NCBI RefSeq assembly: GCF_000239775.1
Contig: NZ_CAFI01000025.1
Location: 1-33,424 of the forward strand
Source of the DNA: Bradyrhizobium sp. ORS 375
GTDB taxonomy: Bacteria; Pseudomonadota; Alphaproteobacteria; Rhizobiales; Xanthobacteraceae
Length of the DNA stretch: 33,424 nt
Reading direction: 5' to 3'
Below, in pieces: positions 1 to 8,323 of the stretch (positions are counted from its first letter, which is position 1; each line of letters opens with the position of its first letter). A program made the translations under genes and the position numbers. A model generated the notes under the pieces. The model saw only the letters and a program-made list of their open reading frames with translations. It did no database searches and was not told where the DNA came from.

Positions 1-137
1 CAACGCCGCCGTTCTGCCCGACGGGCATTTTCCGCATGACCATCATGCGCGAACTGCCCGTCGTGTTAGTTTGTCGCACGATCCGCGCTTGCACCGTCGG
101 GCAAATCACCTTCACATTTCCGCCCGTCCCGCCTCGC

Positions 138-484
138 AGCAAGAGGGGCGTATCGCGGTCGTCACGAACGCTGAGTGCGGGATGCGATGGGCGTGTCGGC
201 TTGCGCGTGAGTACGCTCGCGCGGACGAACAATTTCGGCACGCACGGTCAAGTCGCGCGGTCCTGATCCTCCGATGCTAGGATCAAGTTGGCGACGAATG
301 TCGTCGACGACGGTGGCCAGAAAGCCCGGCGCACCGGGGAGAACGCGAAGCAGCCGTACAGCCATCGCGCAGGGAAGGCCGGGTGTCCCGGCTCGTACCT
401 GTGGTACCTGCCGCCTGCACTTTTTCTCGCAGGCGGGCCATGGGTGCGGCCAGCATCCGGCCTTCCCTGCGCCTCTGCGTTATT
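138..484 (+). repeat. dispersed non-coding element, copy A
   Basis: This stretch is collinear, with substitutions and small indels, with the reverse complement of 25560-25914. Shared blocks are a GAGGGGCG-type start followed by GCGGGATGCG near 177-188, CTCGCGCGGACGAACAA near 217-233, GGGGAGA near 337, CATCGCGCAGGGAAGGCC at 364-381 and GGCCTTCCCTGCGCC at 460-474. The 3' part holds nested inverted repeats (GGCCGGG/CCCGGCT, and a GCAGGCGG arm around a T-rich loop). I recall similar elements scattered through Bradyrhizobium genomes. It encodes no evident protein, so any mobility would need functions supplied elsewhere. Confidence 0.7.
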
Positions 485-595
485 TGGGGGCGGGACTGGT
501 GCACAGCCCGGGCGCGGATGCGCGGCGGGGATGTCGGATCATGTCTCTCACCTTCCATCCGCTCTTTGAAAAGTGAAGATCGCCAACCCCAAGCT

Positions 596-630
596 CGTCA
601 TGGCCGGGCTTGTCCCGGCCATCCACGTCG
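596..630. repeat. half of a REP-like palindromic repeat
   Basis: CGTCATGGCCGGGC is followed by a short gap and CCCGGCCATCCACG, so the 35-bp unit is itself a hairpin (GGCCGGG/CCCGGCC). It matches one arm of the paired units at 990-1076, 1131-1217, 30937-31022 and 32499-32584. It lies 15 bp beyond the stop codon of the GIY-YIG gene. Confidence 0.75.
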
Positions 631-645
631 CTCCGCATCCGCGAT

Positions 646-936
646 CTACATCACGATCGTGTCGTAGAGATCGTCCCAGTCGGGATTGCCTGCAACGATC
701 AGCCCAACCTTCCACGCGCGCGACCAATGCTTGATGTTGTGCTCGCGCTGGATCGCGCTCTGGATATCGTCGAAGATCTCGAAGTAGACCAGCCGCCTCA
801 AGCCATATCGCTTGGTGAAGCCGTCGACCAGACCGCATCGATGCTGATAGACGCGTTGCACAAGATTGCTGATCACGCCGACATAGAGCGTGCCATTGGG
901 ACGATTGGTCATGAAGTACACGTAGCCACCCGCCAT
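646..936 (-). CDS. small GIY-YIG nuclease family protein
   Basis: The 96-residue product is a single GIY-YIG domain of the UPF0213/YhbQ-like size class. Visible core features are Y5-V-Y7 and Y18-V-G20 for the two halves of the signature, R28 in the following helix, and the acidic residue E65 in QREHNIKHW, which should bind the catalytic metal. Such proteins are predicted DNA endonucleases; the biological role of stand-alone copies is largely unknown. The gene stands alone, flanked on both sides by REP-like palindromes, and similar genes are frequent in Bradyrhizobium by my recollection. The start is the only in-frame ATG that keeps the first beta-strand. The domain assignment is firm; the function is inferred. 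Confidence 0.85.
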   Translation of the reverse strand: MAGGYVYFMTNRPNGTLYVGVISNLVQRVYQHRCGLVDGFTKRYGLRRLVYFEIFDDIQSAIQREHNIKHWSRAWKVGLIVAGNPDWDDLYDTIVM

Positions 937-989
937 CGCGGGATACTACGACGAGCCATTGTCACGAGCAATATGGCAACTGATTTGCT

Positions 990-1076
990 CGTCATGCCCG
1001 GGCGCAGTCCCGGGCATCCACGCGGTTCTCAGGATGCCGCACGACGTGGATGGCCGGGACAGGCCCGGCCATGACG
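990..1076. repeat. REP-like paired palindrome, unit 1 of a tandem pair
   Basis: The 87-bp unit begins CGTCATGCCCGGG, has its first arm closed by CCCGGGCATCCACG, a short middle part, and a second arm GTGGATGGCCGGGA...GGCCCGGCCATGACG. Both arms are hairpins, and the outer ends (CGTCATG / CATGACG) are also complementary, giving a cruciform-like whole. It is repeated 141 bp downstream with few differences. Confidence 0.85.
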
Positions 1077-1130
1077 GTGGAGAGAGGTCGACCATCACCC
1101 ACTCCGTCCCATGTCGCCAATTGGGTTACT

Positions 1131-1217
1131 CGTCATGCCCGGGCTCCGTCCCGGGCATCCACGTGGTTCTCAGGGTGCCGCACGACGTGGATGGCCGGGA
1201 CAAGCCCGGCCATGACG
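1131..1217. repeat. REP-like paired palindrome, unit 2 of a tandem pair
   Basis: Nearly identical to 990-1076, including the middle part (GGTTCTCAGG/GGTTCTCAGGG and TGCCGCACGACGTGGATGG). The similarity continues into the flanks on both sides, so a block of about 110-140 bp has been duplicated in tandem rather than two units inserting independently. The unit lies 54 bp downstream of the metW stop codon and could affect transcript ends. Confidence 0.85.
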
Positions 1218-1271
1218 GTTGAGAGAGCGGGACACAAACGTCTACAGCATACTGGGCAGCGGACGGCGCCC

Positions 1272-1934
1272 CTAGCGCCGCTCCCCGCGGCTCAGCAGAA
1301 ACACGCCCTGCTCGCCGAACATGTTCCAGAACCACCAGGGCATGACGACGCGCAAGGGGCGGCCGTAGCTGTCGAGTGCGACGGCGCGCTCCATCTTGAC
1401 GCCGATCTCGTCGCAGAGCTGCACGAAATCCTTGATGGTGCAGAAATGAATGTTGGGCGTGTCGTACCAGGTGAAGGGCAGGTTGTCGGTGCGCGGCATG
1501 TGGCCGCCGACGAGCAGTTGCAGGCGCAGCCGCCAGAAGCCGAAATTCGGGAAGGTGACGATGGCGCGGCGGCCGATGCGCAGCAGATTTTCCAGCACGG
1601 CCTTAGGCCGGCGCGTCGCCTGCAGGGTCTGCGACAGGATCACGTAGTCGAAGGCGTCGTCGGGATAGTCGACGAGATCGGTGTCGGCATCGCCCTGCAC
1701 CACGGCGAGCCCCTTGGCGACGCAATGATTGACGCCCTCGCGCGACAGCTCGATGCCGCGGCCGTCGATGCCGCGGCTCTCCAGCAGCTGCAGGAGATCG
1801 CCGTCGCCGCAGCCGATGTCGAGCACCTTGGAGCCGCGCTCGACCATGCTGGCGACCAGCAGATGATCGGGCCGATACGCCAGTCGCTCGCCGCCGGAAA
1901 ATCCGTTCAGCGGCAGCACACCTTGCAGGCTCAT
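1272..1934 (-). CDS. metW: methionine biosynthesis protein MetW
   Basis: The 220-residue protein is a MetW-type class I SAM-dependent methyltransferase fold. The glycine-rich SAM-binding motif VLDIGCGDGDLL lies at about residues 38-49, and the acidic motif and conserved FPNFGFWRLRLQLL segment follow in the middle. MetW is nearly always encoded directly after metX, and is thought to stimulate the homoserine acetyltransferase; its own methyl acceptor is not established. Here the ATG lies 3 nt after the metX stop codon, so the two are almost certainly co-transcribed and translationally coupled, under control of the riboswitch ahead of metX. Length is normal for the family. Confidence 0.93.
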   Translation of the reverse strand: MSLQGVLPLNGFSGGERLAYRPDHLLVASMVERGSKVLDIGCGDGDLLQLLESRGIDGRGIELSREGVNHCVAKGLAVVQGDADTDLVDYPDDAFDYVILSQTLQATRRPKAVLENLLRIGRRAIVTFPNFGFWRLRLQLLVGGHMPRTDNLPFTWYDTPNIHFCTIKDFVQLCDEIGVKMERAVALDSYGRPLRVVMPWWFWNMFGEQGVFLLSRGERR

Positions 1935-1937
1935 GGC

Positions 1938-3152
1938 TCAGCTCCCCTTCGACGCTTTGAGACCACGCGCCTTGCCGGCAGAGTCGAGAAACGCGCTGGC
2001 GATGTCGAAGAACTCGGGCACATCGAGCAGGAACGCGTCATGCCCCTTGTCGGTCTCGATCTCCGCGAACGACACCCGCGCGCTCGAGGCGTTCAGCGCA
2101 TGCACCAGCGCGCGCGATTCCGAGGTCGGAAACAGCCAGTCGCTGGTGAACGACACCACGCAGAAGCGGGTCCTGATGCCGCGAAACGCCGCCGCCAGCA
2201 CGCCATCATGATCGCCCGCGATGTCGAAATAATCCATCGCGCGCGTCAGATACAGATAGGAGTTGGCGTCGAAGCGTTCGACGAAGGACGAGCCCTGATA
2301 GCGCAGATAGCTCTCGACCTGGAAATCGGCGTCGAACGAGAACGTCGGCAGCTCGCGGTCCTGCATGCGGCGGCCGAACTTGCGATGCAAGGCGGCATCC
2401 GAGAGATAGGTGATGTGCGCGGCCATCCGCGCCACCGCGAGCCCGCGATGCGGATGGATGCCTTTATCGGCGTAGCGGCCGTGATCCCATTCCGGATCGG
2501 CCATCACGGCCTGGCGGCCGAGCTCGTGGAAGGCGATGTTCTGCGCCGAGTGCCGCGTCGCGCAGGCGATCGCGAGATTGGCGAACACGCGATGAGGATA
2601 AGCCACCGTCCATTGCAGCGCCTGCATGCCGCCCATCGAGCCGCCGACCACGGCGAACAGCGTGTCGATGCCGAGATGATCGATCAGCATCGCCTGCGCG
2701 CGCACCATGTCGGGGATGGTGATGATCGGAAAGTCGAGACCCCAGACCTTGCCGGTCGCAGGATTGAGCGAGGCCGGGCCGGTCGAGCCCATGCAGCCGC
2801 CGATCACGTTCGAGCAGATGATGAAGTAGCGCGCCGGATCGAGCGGACGCCCCGGGCCGACCAGCGTCTCCCACCAGCCGGGCTTGCCGGTGACGGGATG
2901 ACGGTTGGCGACATGCTGGTCGCCGGTCAGCGCGTGACAGATCAGGACGGCGTTGGACTTGTCGGCGTTGAGCTCGCCATAGGTCTGATAGGCGATCTGG
3001 AACGGCGAGAGGTCGATGCCGCAATCGAGCTTGAGCGGCTTGGTCGTATCGAACATCGCGACCAGCGAGCTCGGATGGTCGACCTCGTGCGAGCGCTCCT
3101 CTGGCGCGACCGTGCGCAGCGCGGATGTGGGTTTCGGCGTCAGGCCTGTCAT
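1938..3152 (-). CDS. metX: homoserine O-acetyltransferase
   Basis: MetX transfers an acyl group, normally from acetyl-CoA, to the hydroxyl of homoserine, committing it to methionine synthesis in the cytoplasm. The 404-residue product has the alpha/beta-hydrolase fold with the nucleophile elbow GGSMGGMQ (S172), D338 in SDWLFPT and H371 in KGHDAF as the expected catalytic triad. I chose the ATG at 3152, preceded by GGGGGTGAGAG; a GTG 15 bp upstream would add five residues and cannot be excluded. The gene heads a metX-metW operon and its leader carries a SAM-II aptamer and terminator. Acetyl versus succinyl preference is not decided by the sequence features I can read. Confidence 0.95.
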   Translation of the reverse strand: MTGLTPKPTSALRTVAPEERSHEVDHPSSLVAMFDTTKPLKLDCGIDLSPFQIAYQTYGELNADKSNAVLICHALTGDQHVANRHPVTGKPGWWETLVGPGRPLDPARYFIICSNVIGGCMGSTGPASLNPATGKVWGLDFPIITIPDMVRAQAMLIDHLGIDTLFAVVGGSMGGMQALQWTVAYPHRVFANLAIACATRHSAQNIAFHELGRQAVMADPEWDHGRYADKGIHPHRGLAVARMAAHITYLSDAALHRKFGRRMQDRELPTFSFDADFQVESYLRYQGSSFVERFDANSYLYLTRAMDYFDIAGDHDGVLAAAFRGIRTRFCVVSFTSDWLFPTSESRALVHALNASSARVSFAEIETDKGHDAFLLDVPEFFDIASAFLDSAGKARGLKASKGS

Positions 3153-3210
3153 GTCTCTCACCCCCACCTTCCGGTCAGGGCTCCCGAACCACGTGACATA
3201 TCAGGCCATG

Positions 3211-3242
3211 AAAAACCCGGCCTGAACTGGGGTTCGGCCGGG
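3211..3242 (-). terminator. riboswitch-controlled intrinsic terminator of the metX leader
   Basis: On the minus strand CCCGGCC (3242-3236) can pair with GGCCGGG (3222-3216), closing a 13-nt loop, and is followed directly by TTTTT (3215-3211). The 5' arm CCCGGCC can instead pair with GGCCGGG at 3261-3255, directly after the aptamer, forming an antiterminator. The two structures are mutually exclusive, as expected of a transcriptional riboswitch. Confidence 0.75.
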
Positions 3243-3259
3243 ATCGATAACGTCCCCGG

Positions 3260-3314
3260 CCTGTTTAGCGAATTGTTTAACGTGGCTGCAAGCCGGCCGG
3301 CTCAAATGACCACG
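3260..3314 (-). promoter_or_regulatory. SAM-II riboswitch aptamer ahead of metX
   Basis: Reading the minus strand from 3314: CGTGG (3314-3310) pairs with CCACG (3285-3281), enclosing the CATTTGA loop segment and a CTTGCAG stretch, followed by GTTAAACAATT and the conserved 3' tail GCTAAACAGG (3269-3260). This order and these conserved bases are those of the SAM-II pseudoknot class, which is known ahead of metA/metX genes of alphaproteobacteria and binds S-adenosylmethionine. The last two bases of the aptamer are also the first two of the antiterminator arm, so SAM binding should free the terminator. Confidence 0.9.
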
Positions 3315-3324
3315 GAACAGGCAG

Positions 3325-3353
3325 AAACTAGTCCCGCGGGCGCTCCTCGTCAA
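3325..3353 (-). promoter_or_regulatory. predicted housekeeping promoter of metXW
   Basis: On the minus strand TTGACG (3353-3348) is followed after exactly 17 nt by TAGTTT (3330-3325). Transcription would begin near 3318, a few bases before the first paired stem of the SAM-II aptamer, which is the position required for this leader. The match and geometry support each other; there is no experimental evidence in the sequence. Confidence 0.6.
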
Positions 3354-3533
3354 GGCAAGCTGGGGTTGACCGCCGACCGGGCGCGCCAAGGCTGCAATCC
3401 GGGCTGCAGACCAGCCAAGCCTAGGCAGCACAAGGTAAACTTGCTGTTGCGCAGGCCCGGCGCATCGGAGAGAACGGCATCCGTTCCCTGTGGCCGCACG
3501 TTTCCCGGTGGCCCGCGAAGAGTGACGCCGACC

Positions 3534-4367
3534 ATGTCGAACCCGCCGCCCGCCCCGCCCTCGCTCGCCGATCTGCGTAAGGAGATCGACGCGATCGACG
3601 AGCAGGTGCATCAGCTCCTGATGAACCGGGCCGACATCATCGACCGGCTGATCAAAGTCAAGAAGACCCAGGAGGTCGGCTCGGCGTTCCGCCCGGCGCG
3701 CGAGGCCGACATGATGCGCCGCCTGGTGCAGCGGCATCGCGGCATCCTGCCGCTCGACACCGTCGAGGGCATCTGGCGCGTGATCGTCTCGACCTTCACC
3801 TATGTGCAGGCGCCGTTCTCGGTGCATGCCGACGTGTCGGTCGGCGAGTCCGCGATGCGCGATTCCGCCCGGTTCCATTTCGGCTTCGTGGTGCCCTATG
3901 TGCCGCATTTCAGCGCCCAGGCCGCAGTCGAGGCGGTGGCGCGCTCGAAGGGAGATCTCGCGCTGGTGTCGACCACCTCAGGGCATACGCCGTGGTGGAT
4001 CACGCTCGAGCCCGCGGGCGCGCCGAAGATCATCGCGCGGATGCCCTTCATCGAGCGTGCCGACCATCCCGCCGCACTGCCGGTGTTCGCGGTGTCGCGC
4101 GTCGCCGACGACGCGCTGGTGCTGGAGGTCGAGACCTGGAGCATCCGCGTGTCCGGCTGGAATGCGCAGGTGTCGCGGGCGCTGTCGCCGCTCGCCGACG
4201 TCATCGCGGTGCCCGATACCGCCTTCGATGGCGCAGCCCTGCTGGTGTCGATCGAGGCGCCGGCGGACCTCGACAAGATCAAGGCGGCGCTGATCGCGGC
4301 CGGCGCCTCGGTGCGCTCCGCGGCCCTCGTCGGCGGCCATGCGAAACGCTATACGGTTCCCAGCTGA
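3534..4367 (+). CDS. chorismate mutase
   Basis: Chorismate mutase converts chorismate to prephenate, the branch step to phenylalanine and tyrosine. The first ~90 residues of this 277-residue protein form an AroQ-type all-helical domain: [19 protein letters not shown], a second helix with KVKKTQ, and [12 protein letters not shown], with the arginines and lysine expected to bind the substrate carboxylates. The remaining ~180 residues are an alphaproteobacterial C-terminal domain whose role I cannot name; no prephenate dehydratase TxF signature is evident. The start ATG was chosen because it begins the domain; the long open frame that runs in from far upstream is non-coding. hisC and tyrA follow, so the block serves aromatic amino-acid synthesis. 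Confidence 0.88.
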   Translation: MSNPPPAPPSLADLRKEIDAIDEQVHQLLMNRADIIDRLIKVKKTQEVGSAFRPAREADMMRRLVQRHRGILPLDTVEGIWRVIVSTFTYVQAPFSVHADVSVGESAMRDSARFHFGFVVPYVPHFSAQAAVEAVARSKGDLALVSTTSGHTPWWITLEPAGAPKIIARMPFIERADHPAALPVFAVSRVADDALVLEVETWSIRVSGWNAQVSRALSPLADVIAVPDTAFDGAALLVSIEAPADLDKIKAALIAAGASVRSAALVGGHAKRYTVPS

Positions 4368-4404
4368 GACGCCGCGCGCCAGTGACTATCCTTCGGAGTT
4401 GATG

Positions 4405-5502
4405 ATGAACCGCCCCGTGCCGAACCCCGGCATTCTCGACATCGCGCCCTACACGCCCGGCAAAAGCCCGAAGCCGGAGCCGGGCCGCAAGGTGTTCAAG
4501 CTGTCGGCCAACGAGACCCCGTTCGGCCCGTCGCCGAAAGCGATCGACGCCTTCAAGAGCGCGGCCGGCCATCTCGAGGATTATCCGGAAGGCACCTCGC
4601 GGGTGCTGCGCGAGGCGATCGGCCGGACCTACGGCCTCGATCCCGACCGCATCGTCTGCGGCGCCGGCTCGGACGAGATCCTCAATCTGCTGGCGCACAC
4701 GTTCCTGCGCGAGGGCGACGAGGCGATCTCCACCGCGCACGGCTTCCTGGTCTATCCGATCGCGACCATGGCCTGCGGCGCGAAGAACGTCGTCGCGCCC
4801 GAGACGGACTACCGCACCGACGTCGATGCCATCCTCGCCGCGGTGACGCCGCGCACCAAGCTGGTCTGGCTCGCCAACCCGAACAATCCGACCGGCACCT
4901 ACATCCCGTTCGACGAGGTCAAGCGGCTGCGCAACGGCCTGCCCTCGCATGTCGTGCTGGTGCTCGACGCCGCCTATGCCGACTACGTCTCGCGCAACGA
5001 CTACGAGTTCGGCATCGAGCTGGTCGCGACCACCGAGAACACGGTGGTGACGCACACCTTCTCCAAGATTCACGGTCTGGCCGCCCTGCGCGTCGGCTGG
5101 ATGTTCGGCCCGGCGCACATCGTCGACGCCATCAACCGCATCCGCGGGCCGTTCAACGTCTCCTCGCCTGCGATGCTCGCGGCGGTCGCGGCGATCGAGG
5201 ACACCGCGCATCAGCAGATGTCGAAGACTTACACCGAGAAATGGCGCAACTGGCTGACCGACCAGATTGGCGCCCTCGGGCTGAAGGTGACGCCGAGCGT
5301 CACCAATTTCATCCTGATCCACTTCCCGACCGACAAGGGCAAGACCGCGGTCGAGGCCGACGAGTTCCTGACGCGTCGCGGCCTGGTGCTGCGCGCGCTC
5401 GCCAATTACAAGCTGCCGAATGCGTTGCGCATGACGATCGGCACCGAAGAGGCCAACCGCCTGGTGGTCGAGGCGCTCAGCGAATTCATGAGGGCGAAGT
5501 GA
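4405..5502 (+). CDS. hisC: histidinol-phosphate (and aromatic) aminotransferase
   Basis: A fold-type I PLP aminotransferase of 365 residues, the usual HisC length. K221 in [13 protein letters not shown] should form the Schiff base with [12 protein letters not shown] (158-166) and the YADY segment after LDAAYAD carry the usual cofactor and substrate contacts. HisC transaminates imidazole acetol phosphate in histidine synthesis, and HisC paralogues next to tyrA often also act on phenylpyruvate, hydroxyphenylpyruvate or prephenate. The position between a chorismate mutase and tyrA suggests such a dual role. I chose the second ATG of ATGATG (7 nt after GGAG). The gene overlaps tyrA. Confidence 0.93.
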   Translation: MNRPVPNPGILDIAPYTPGKSPKPEPGRKVFKLSANETPFGPSPKAIDAFKSAAGHLEDYPEGTSRVLREAIGRTYGLDPDRIVCGAGSDEILNLLAHTFLREGDEAISTAHGFLVYPIATMACGAKNVVAPETDYRTDVDAILAAVTPRTKLVWLANPNNPTGTYIPFDEVKRLRNGLPSHVVLVLDAAYADYVSRNDYEFGIELVATTENTVVTHTFSKIHGLAALRVGWMFGPAHIVDAINRIRGPFNVSSPAMLAAVAAIEDTAHQQMSKTYTEKWRNWLTDQIGALGLKVTPSVTNFILIHFPTDKGKTAVEADEFLTRRGLVLRALANYKLPNALRMTIGTEEANRLVVEALSEFMRAK

Positions 5503-6434
5503 GCGTCGCGGGACGGTTCGAACGCATCGCGCTGATCGGCTTCGGCCTGATCGGCGGCTCGATCGCGCGCGCGGCGCGCTTGCAAGGCGTGGCCGGCGAG
5601 ATCGTTACGACCGCGCGTTCGGAGAAGACGCGGGCGCGCGTCGCCGAGCTCGGCATCGTCGACCGGGTCGTCGCGACCAACGCGGAAGCGGTGAAGGATG
5701 CCGACCTCGTCATCCTCTGCATTCCCGTCGGCGCCTGCGGCCCGGTCGCGGCCGAGATCGCGCCGCATCTGAAGCCGGGCGCCGTCGTCTCCGACGTCGG
5801 TTCGGTCAAGGGCGCAATCGTCCGCGACATGGCTCCGCATCTGCCGGCGAACATTCACTTCGTCCCGGCGCACCCCGTGGCCGGCACGGAGAATTCGGGT
5901 CCCGACTCCGGCTTCGCCGAGCTGTTCATCAACCGCTGGTGCATCCTGACGCCGCCTGAAGGCGTCGATGCCGGCGCGATCGATCGTCTTCGCGCATTCT
6001 GGGCGGCGCTCGGCGCCAAGGTCGAGATCATGACGCCGGATCATCACGACCGCGTGCTCGCGATCACCAGCCATCTGCCGCATCTGATCGCCTACACGAT
6101 CGTCGGCACCGCCGACGAGCTGGCGCAGGTGACGGAGTCCGAGGTGATCAAGTTCTCCGCCGGCGGCTTCCGCGACTTCACCCGCATCGCCGCCTCGGAC
6201 CCGACGATGTGGCGCGACATTTTTTTGAGCAACAAGGACGCCGTGCTCGACATGCTCGGCACCTTCACCGAGGACCTCTCGAAGCTGACGCGGGCGATCC
6301 GGCGCGGCGACGGCGAGGCGCTGTTCGATCACTTCACCCGCACCCGCGCGATCCGCCGCGGCATCGTGGATATCGGCCAGGATTCGGCGGCGCCGGATTT
6401 CGGCCGGCCGCTGCCGCAGCTCAAGAAGCACTGA
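5499..6434 (+). CDS. tyrA: prephenate/arogenate dehydrogenase
   Basis: TyrA oxidatively decarboxylates prephenate (or arogenate) with NAD(P)+ on the way to tyrosine. The 311-residue protein opens with a Rossmann nucleotide-binding motif GFGLIGGS (14-21), then contains SDVGSVKG, the active-site stretch [11 protein letters not shown], and [18 protein letters not shown], all typical of the family. There is no fused chorismate mutase, consistent with a separate mutase two genes upstream. The GTG start overlaps the hisC stop codon in a GTGA arrangement and follows GAGGGCGAA, which makes translational coupling very likely. The stop lies 2 nt from the end of the convergent DUF2125 gene. Confidence 0.93.
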   Translation: MSVAGRFERIALIGFGLIGGSIARAARLQGVAGEIVTTARSEKTRARVAELGIVDRVVATNAEAVKDADLVILCIPVGACGPVAAEIAPHLKPGAVVSDVGSVKGAIVRDMAPHLPANIHFVPAHPVAGTENSGPDSGFAELFINRWCILTPPEGVDAGAIDRLRAFWAALGAKVEIMTPDHHDRVLAITSHLPHLIAYTIVGTADELAQVTESEVIKFSAGGFRDFTRIAASDPTMWRDIFLSNKDAVLDMLGTFTEDLSKLTRAIRRGDGEALFDHFTRTRAIRRGIVDIGQDSAAPDFGRPLPQLKKH

Positions 6435-6436
6435 GC

Positions 6437-7621
6437 TCAGAACAGCGGAGGAACGCGGGCGACCTTGAACGGACCGAGCACCACGGCGCCATCGGAAAAG
6501 CGCAAGGGGAACGTCCGCGCCTTGCGGCCCTCCAGCGTGGTCTCCTTGCCGAGCGCATTGATGCCGAGCGCGACGCCGACATTGGCGTTCTGCTTGACCA
6601 CCTTGCCGAGGCCGGGAATGGCGCGGTCGAGCGCCCCGAGCAGATTGTTGACGTCCTGCGATTTCACGCCGGGCGCGACACGGTCGAGCGTCCCCTGCGG
6701 CACGCCGTTCTCGAGCATCTTGTCGAGGCCGAGCGCCGGGATCACCTTTTCGATGCCGGCCACCGTCATCTGCACCTCGCCATCAATGTTGCCATTGGCG
6801 GTCAGGGCGAGCGTGCCGGCGGCGATGGCGAGCAGCTCGCCCTGCTGGATGCGCGCCTGGACGATTTCGACATGACCGCCCGCCGCCTGGATCTCACGAA
6901 AACGCTCGGGCCAGGGTTTGGGACGAAAGTCCTTGAGGCCCGTGACGCGGGCCTGGATATCCGTGTTGAACGGCTCGGCGAGCAGCGGGTGACTGCCCTG
7001 AATGCTGCCGTTCGCAATCTGCAGCGCCGTTTCCAGCACCGGCTGATCCGACGGCGTGCCCTCGGCGAGCCGGCCGTGCAATTCGGCGTGATCGGCGCGC
7101 GCGGCCGGCACGGCGGCATTGCCCTCGATACGGTCGATGGTCGGCTGCTCGAACACCAGATCAGCCCGCTGCAGCGGGCCCGGCAGACCGCGGACACTAG
7201 CCTGCCCCGTGCTCCAATTCGCAGTGAACGAGGCCGGACTTCGCCCGTCAGCGATCGTGGCTGGCCCCTTGAACTCCGCGATGATCCGCTTCGGATCCCA
7301 CACCTGCGCGACGACCAGGATCTCGTCGAGCTTGGCGTTCATCAACGGCGTGCCGGCCGCCTGCGAGAACAGGGCGACGCTCGGATCCGAGCAGCGGACT
7401 TCGAGGCGGAACGGGAAGCCGGCCACCGAGCGCTTGGCGCAATCATAGACGCGGCCGGCCTTCGCCTCGCGCGCACGCCAGGCGTCGGCCTGGACATCGA
7501 CCTGCGAAGCAGCGAAGAACCAGAAGGCGCTCCACGCGACGGCGGCGATCAGGAGCAGGATTGGGGCGATGAAAAGCCCCCAGAGCGGGCGCCTGCGGCG
7601 CGCTTGCGGCAAACGAGACAT
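6437..7621 (-). CDS. DUF2125 family membrane-anchored protein
   Basis: The 394-residue product begins with a basic segment (MSRLPQARRRR) and one hydrophobic helix at about residues 12-33, then a long, probably periplasmic, beta-rich region with the motif KRSVAGFPFRLEVRCSDP typical of DUF2125. The family is widespread in Rhizobiales and has no established function; its architecture recalls large envelope lipid-transfer-type proteins, which is inference only. The ATG at 7621 follows AAAGGGTG; a longer frame would add 19 unlikely residues. It is divergent from the ChaC-like gene and convergent with tyrA. Confidence 0.85.
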   Translation of the reverse strand: MSRLPQARRRRPLWGLFIAPILLLIAAVAWSAFWFFAASQVDVQADAWRAREAKAGRVYDCAKRSVAGFPFRLEVRCSDPSVALFSQAAGTPLMNAKLDEILVVAQVWDPKRIIAEFKGPATIADGRSPASFTANWSTGQASVRGLPGPLQRADLVFEQPTIDRIEGNAAVPAARADHAELHGRLAEGTPSDQPVLETALQIANGSIQGSHPLLAEPFNTDIQARVTGLKDFRPKPWPERFREIQAAGGHVEIVQARIQQGELLAIAAGTLALTANGNIDGEVQMTVAGIEKVIPALGLDKMLENGVPQGTLDRVAPGVKSQDVNNLLGALDRAIPGLGKVVKQNANVGVALGINALGKETTLEGRKARTFPLRFSDGAVVLGPFKVARVPPLF

Positions 7622-7720
7622 GCAGGACACCCTTTGGGCAGCAATTTTGGCGATTCCGCGATCACGGATTGTGTACATAAATTAACAATTCGCGAGCACC
7701 ACACTTAGGCGTCCGCTGTC

Positions 7721-8317
7721 ATGTCCGCAATGACTCTCTCCGAACGCGATCTTCCCCAGGGCGACCTTTGGGTGTTCGGCTATGGCTCGCTGATGTGGCG
7801 GCCCGGCTTCGACCACGTCGAACAGGTGCCGGCGCGGCTGATCGGCGAGCATCGCGCGCTGTGCGTCTACTCCTTCGTCCATCGCGGCACGCCTGAAAAG
7901 CCGGGCCTCGTGCTCGGACTCGATCGCGGCGGCGCGTGTCGAGGCATCGCGTTTCGCATAGCGGCCGAGAAGCGCGACGAGACCATCGCCTATCTGCGCG
8001 CCCGCGAGCAGGTGACCTCGGTGTACCGCGAGGTGACGCGCTCGGTGTGGCTGGAGAATGACGCACGCGAGCGGGTGAGCGCGCTGGTCTACGTGGTCGA
8101 TCGCGGCCATGTGCAATATGCCGGCCGGCTGTCGCTGCAGGAGCAATTGCGCCATGTGCGCCAGGGTCACGGCCAGTCCGGCGCCAATCGCGACTACGTG
8201 ATCTCGACCGTGAAGGCGATCGAAGCGCAAGGCTTTCGCGATGCGCAGCTGCATCGTCTGGCGACGATGCTGCATGACGACGGCCACTCGCTGCATCCGC
8301 ACGGGGATGCGCGATAG
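7721..8317 (+). CDS. ChaC-type gamma-glutamylcyclotransferase
   Basis: The 198-residue protein matches the ChaC family: the substrate-binding loop FGYGSLMWRPGF lies at residues 19-30, VYSFVHRGTPEKPGLVLGL follows, and E96 in LRAREQ is the likely catalytic glutamate, followed by a family-typical YREVT. Family members cleave glutathione to 5-oxoproline and Cys-Gly in the cytoplasm. The gene is monocistronic by spacing: divergent from DUF2125 and convergent with the acyltransferase gene only 6 bp away. A start at the internal ATG three codons later is also possible. Confidence 0.9.
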   Translation: MSAMTLSERDLPQGDLWVFGYGSLMWRPGFDHVEQVPARLIGEHRALCVYSFVHRGTPEKPGLVLGLDRGGACRGIAFRIAAEKRDETIAYLRAREQVTSVYREVTRSVWLENDARERVSALVYVVDRGHVQYAGRLSLQEQLRHVRQGHGQSGANRDYVISTVKAIEAQGFRDAQLHRLATMLHDDGHSLHPHGDAR

Positions 8318-8323
8318 CGCGCG

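Larger units (their letters stand above)
1..645. other. repeat-rich intergenic region without a credible gene
   Basis: Short ORFs exist on both strands here, but none has a recognisable domain, a convincing ribosome site or codon use like the neighbouring genes. The stretch contains two inverted short blocks around positions 15-26 and 95-105 (a GACGGGCA-type motif), a longer dispersed element at about 138-484 that recurs inverted near 25560-25914, and half of a REP-like palindrome at 596-630. I see no RNA gene. Confidence 0.7.

Noticed and set aside
36-576. Several overlapping short ORFs in the first 600 bp
   Set aside because: They lie in or around a dispersed non-coding element, overlap each other in all frames and match no family.
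990-1217. Possible CRISPR array (two near-identical units)
   Set aside because: Only two units, palindromic along their full length, with no short repeats of constant size, no unique spacers and no cas genes.
1050-4367. Very long open frame of 1105 codons on the plus strand
   Set aside because: Its first ~830 codons are antisense to metW and metX, and only the last 277 codons are a real gene (chorismate mutase). The upstream part is an artefact of GC-rich codon bias.
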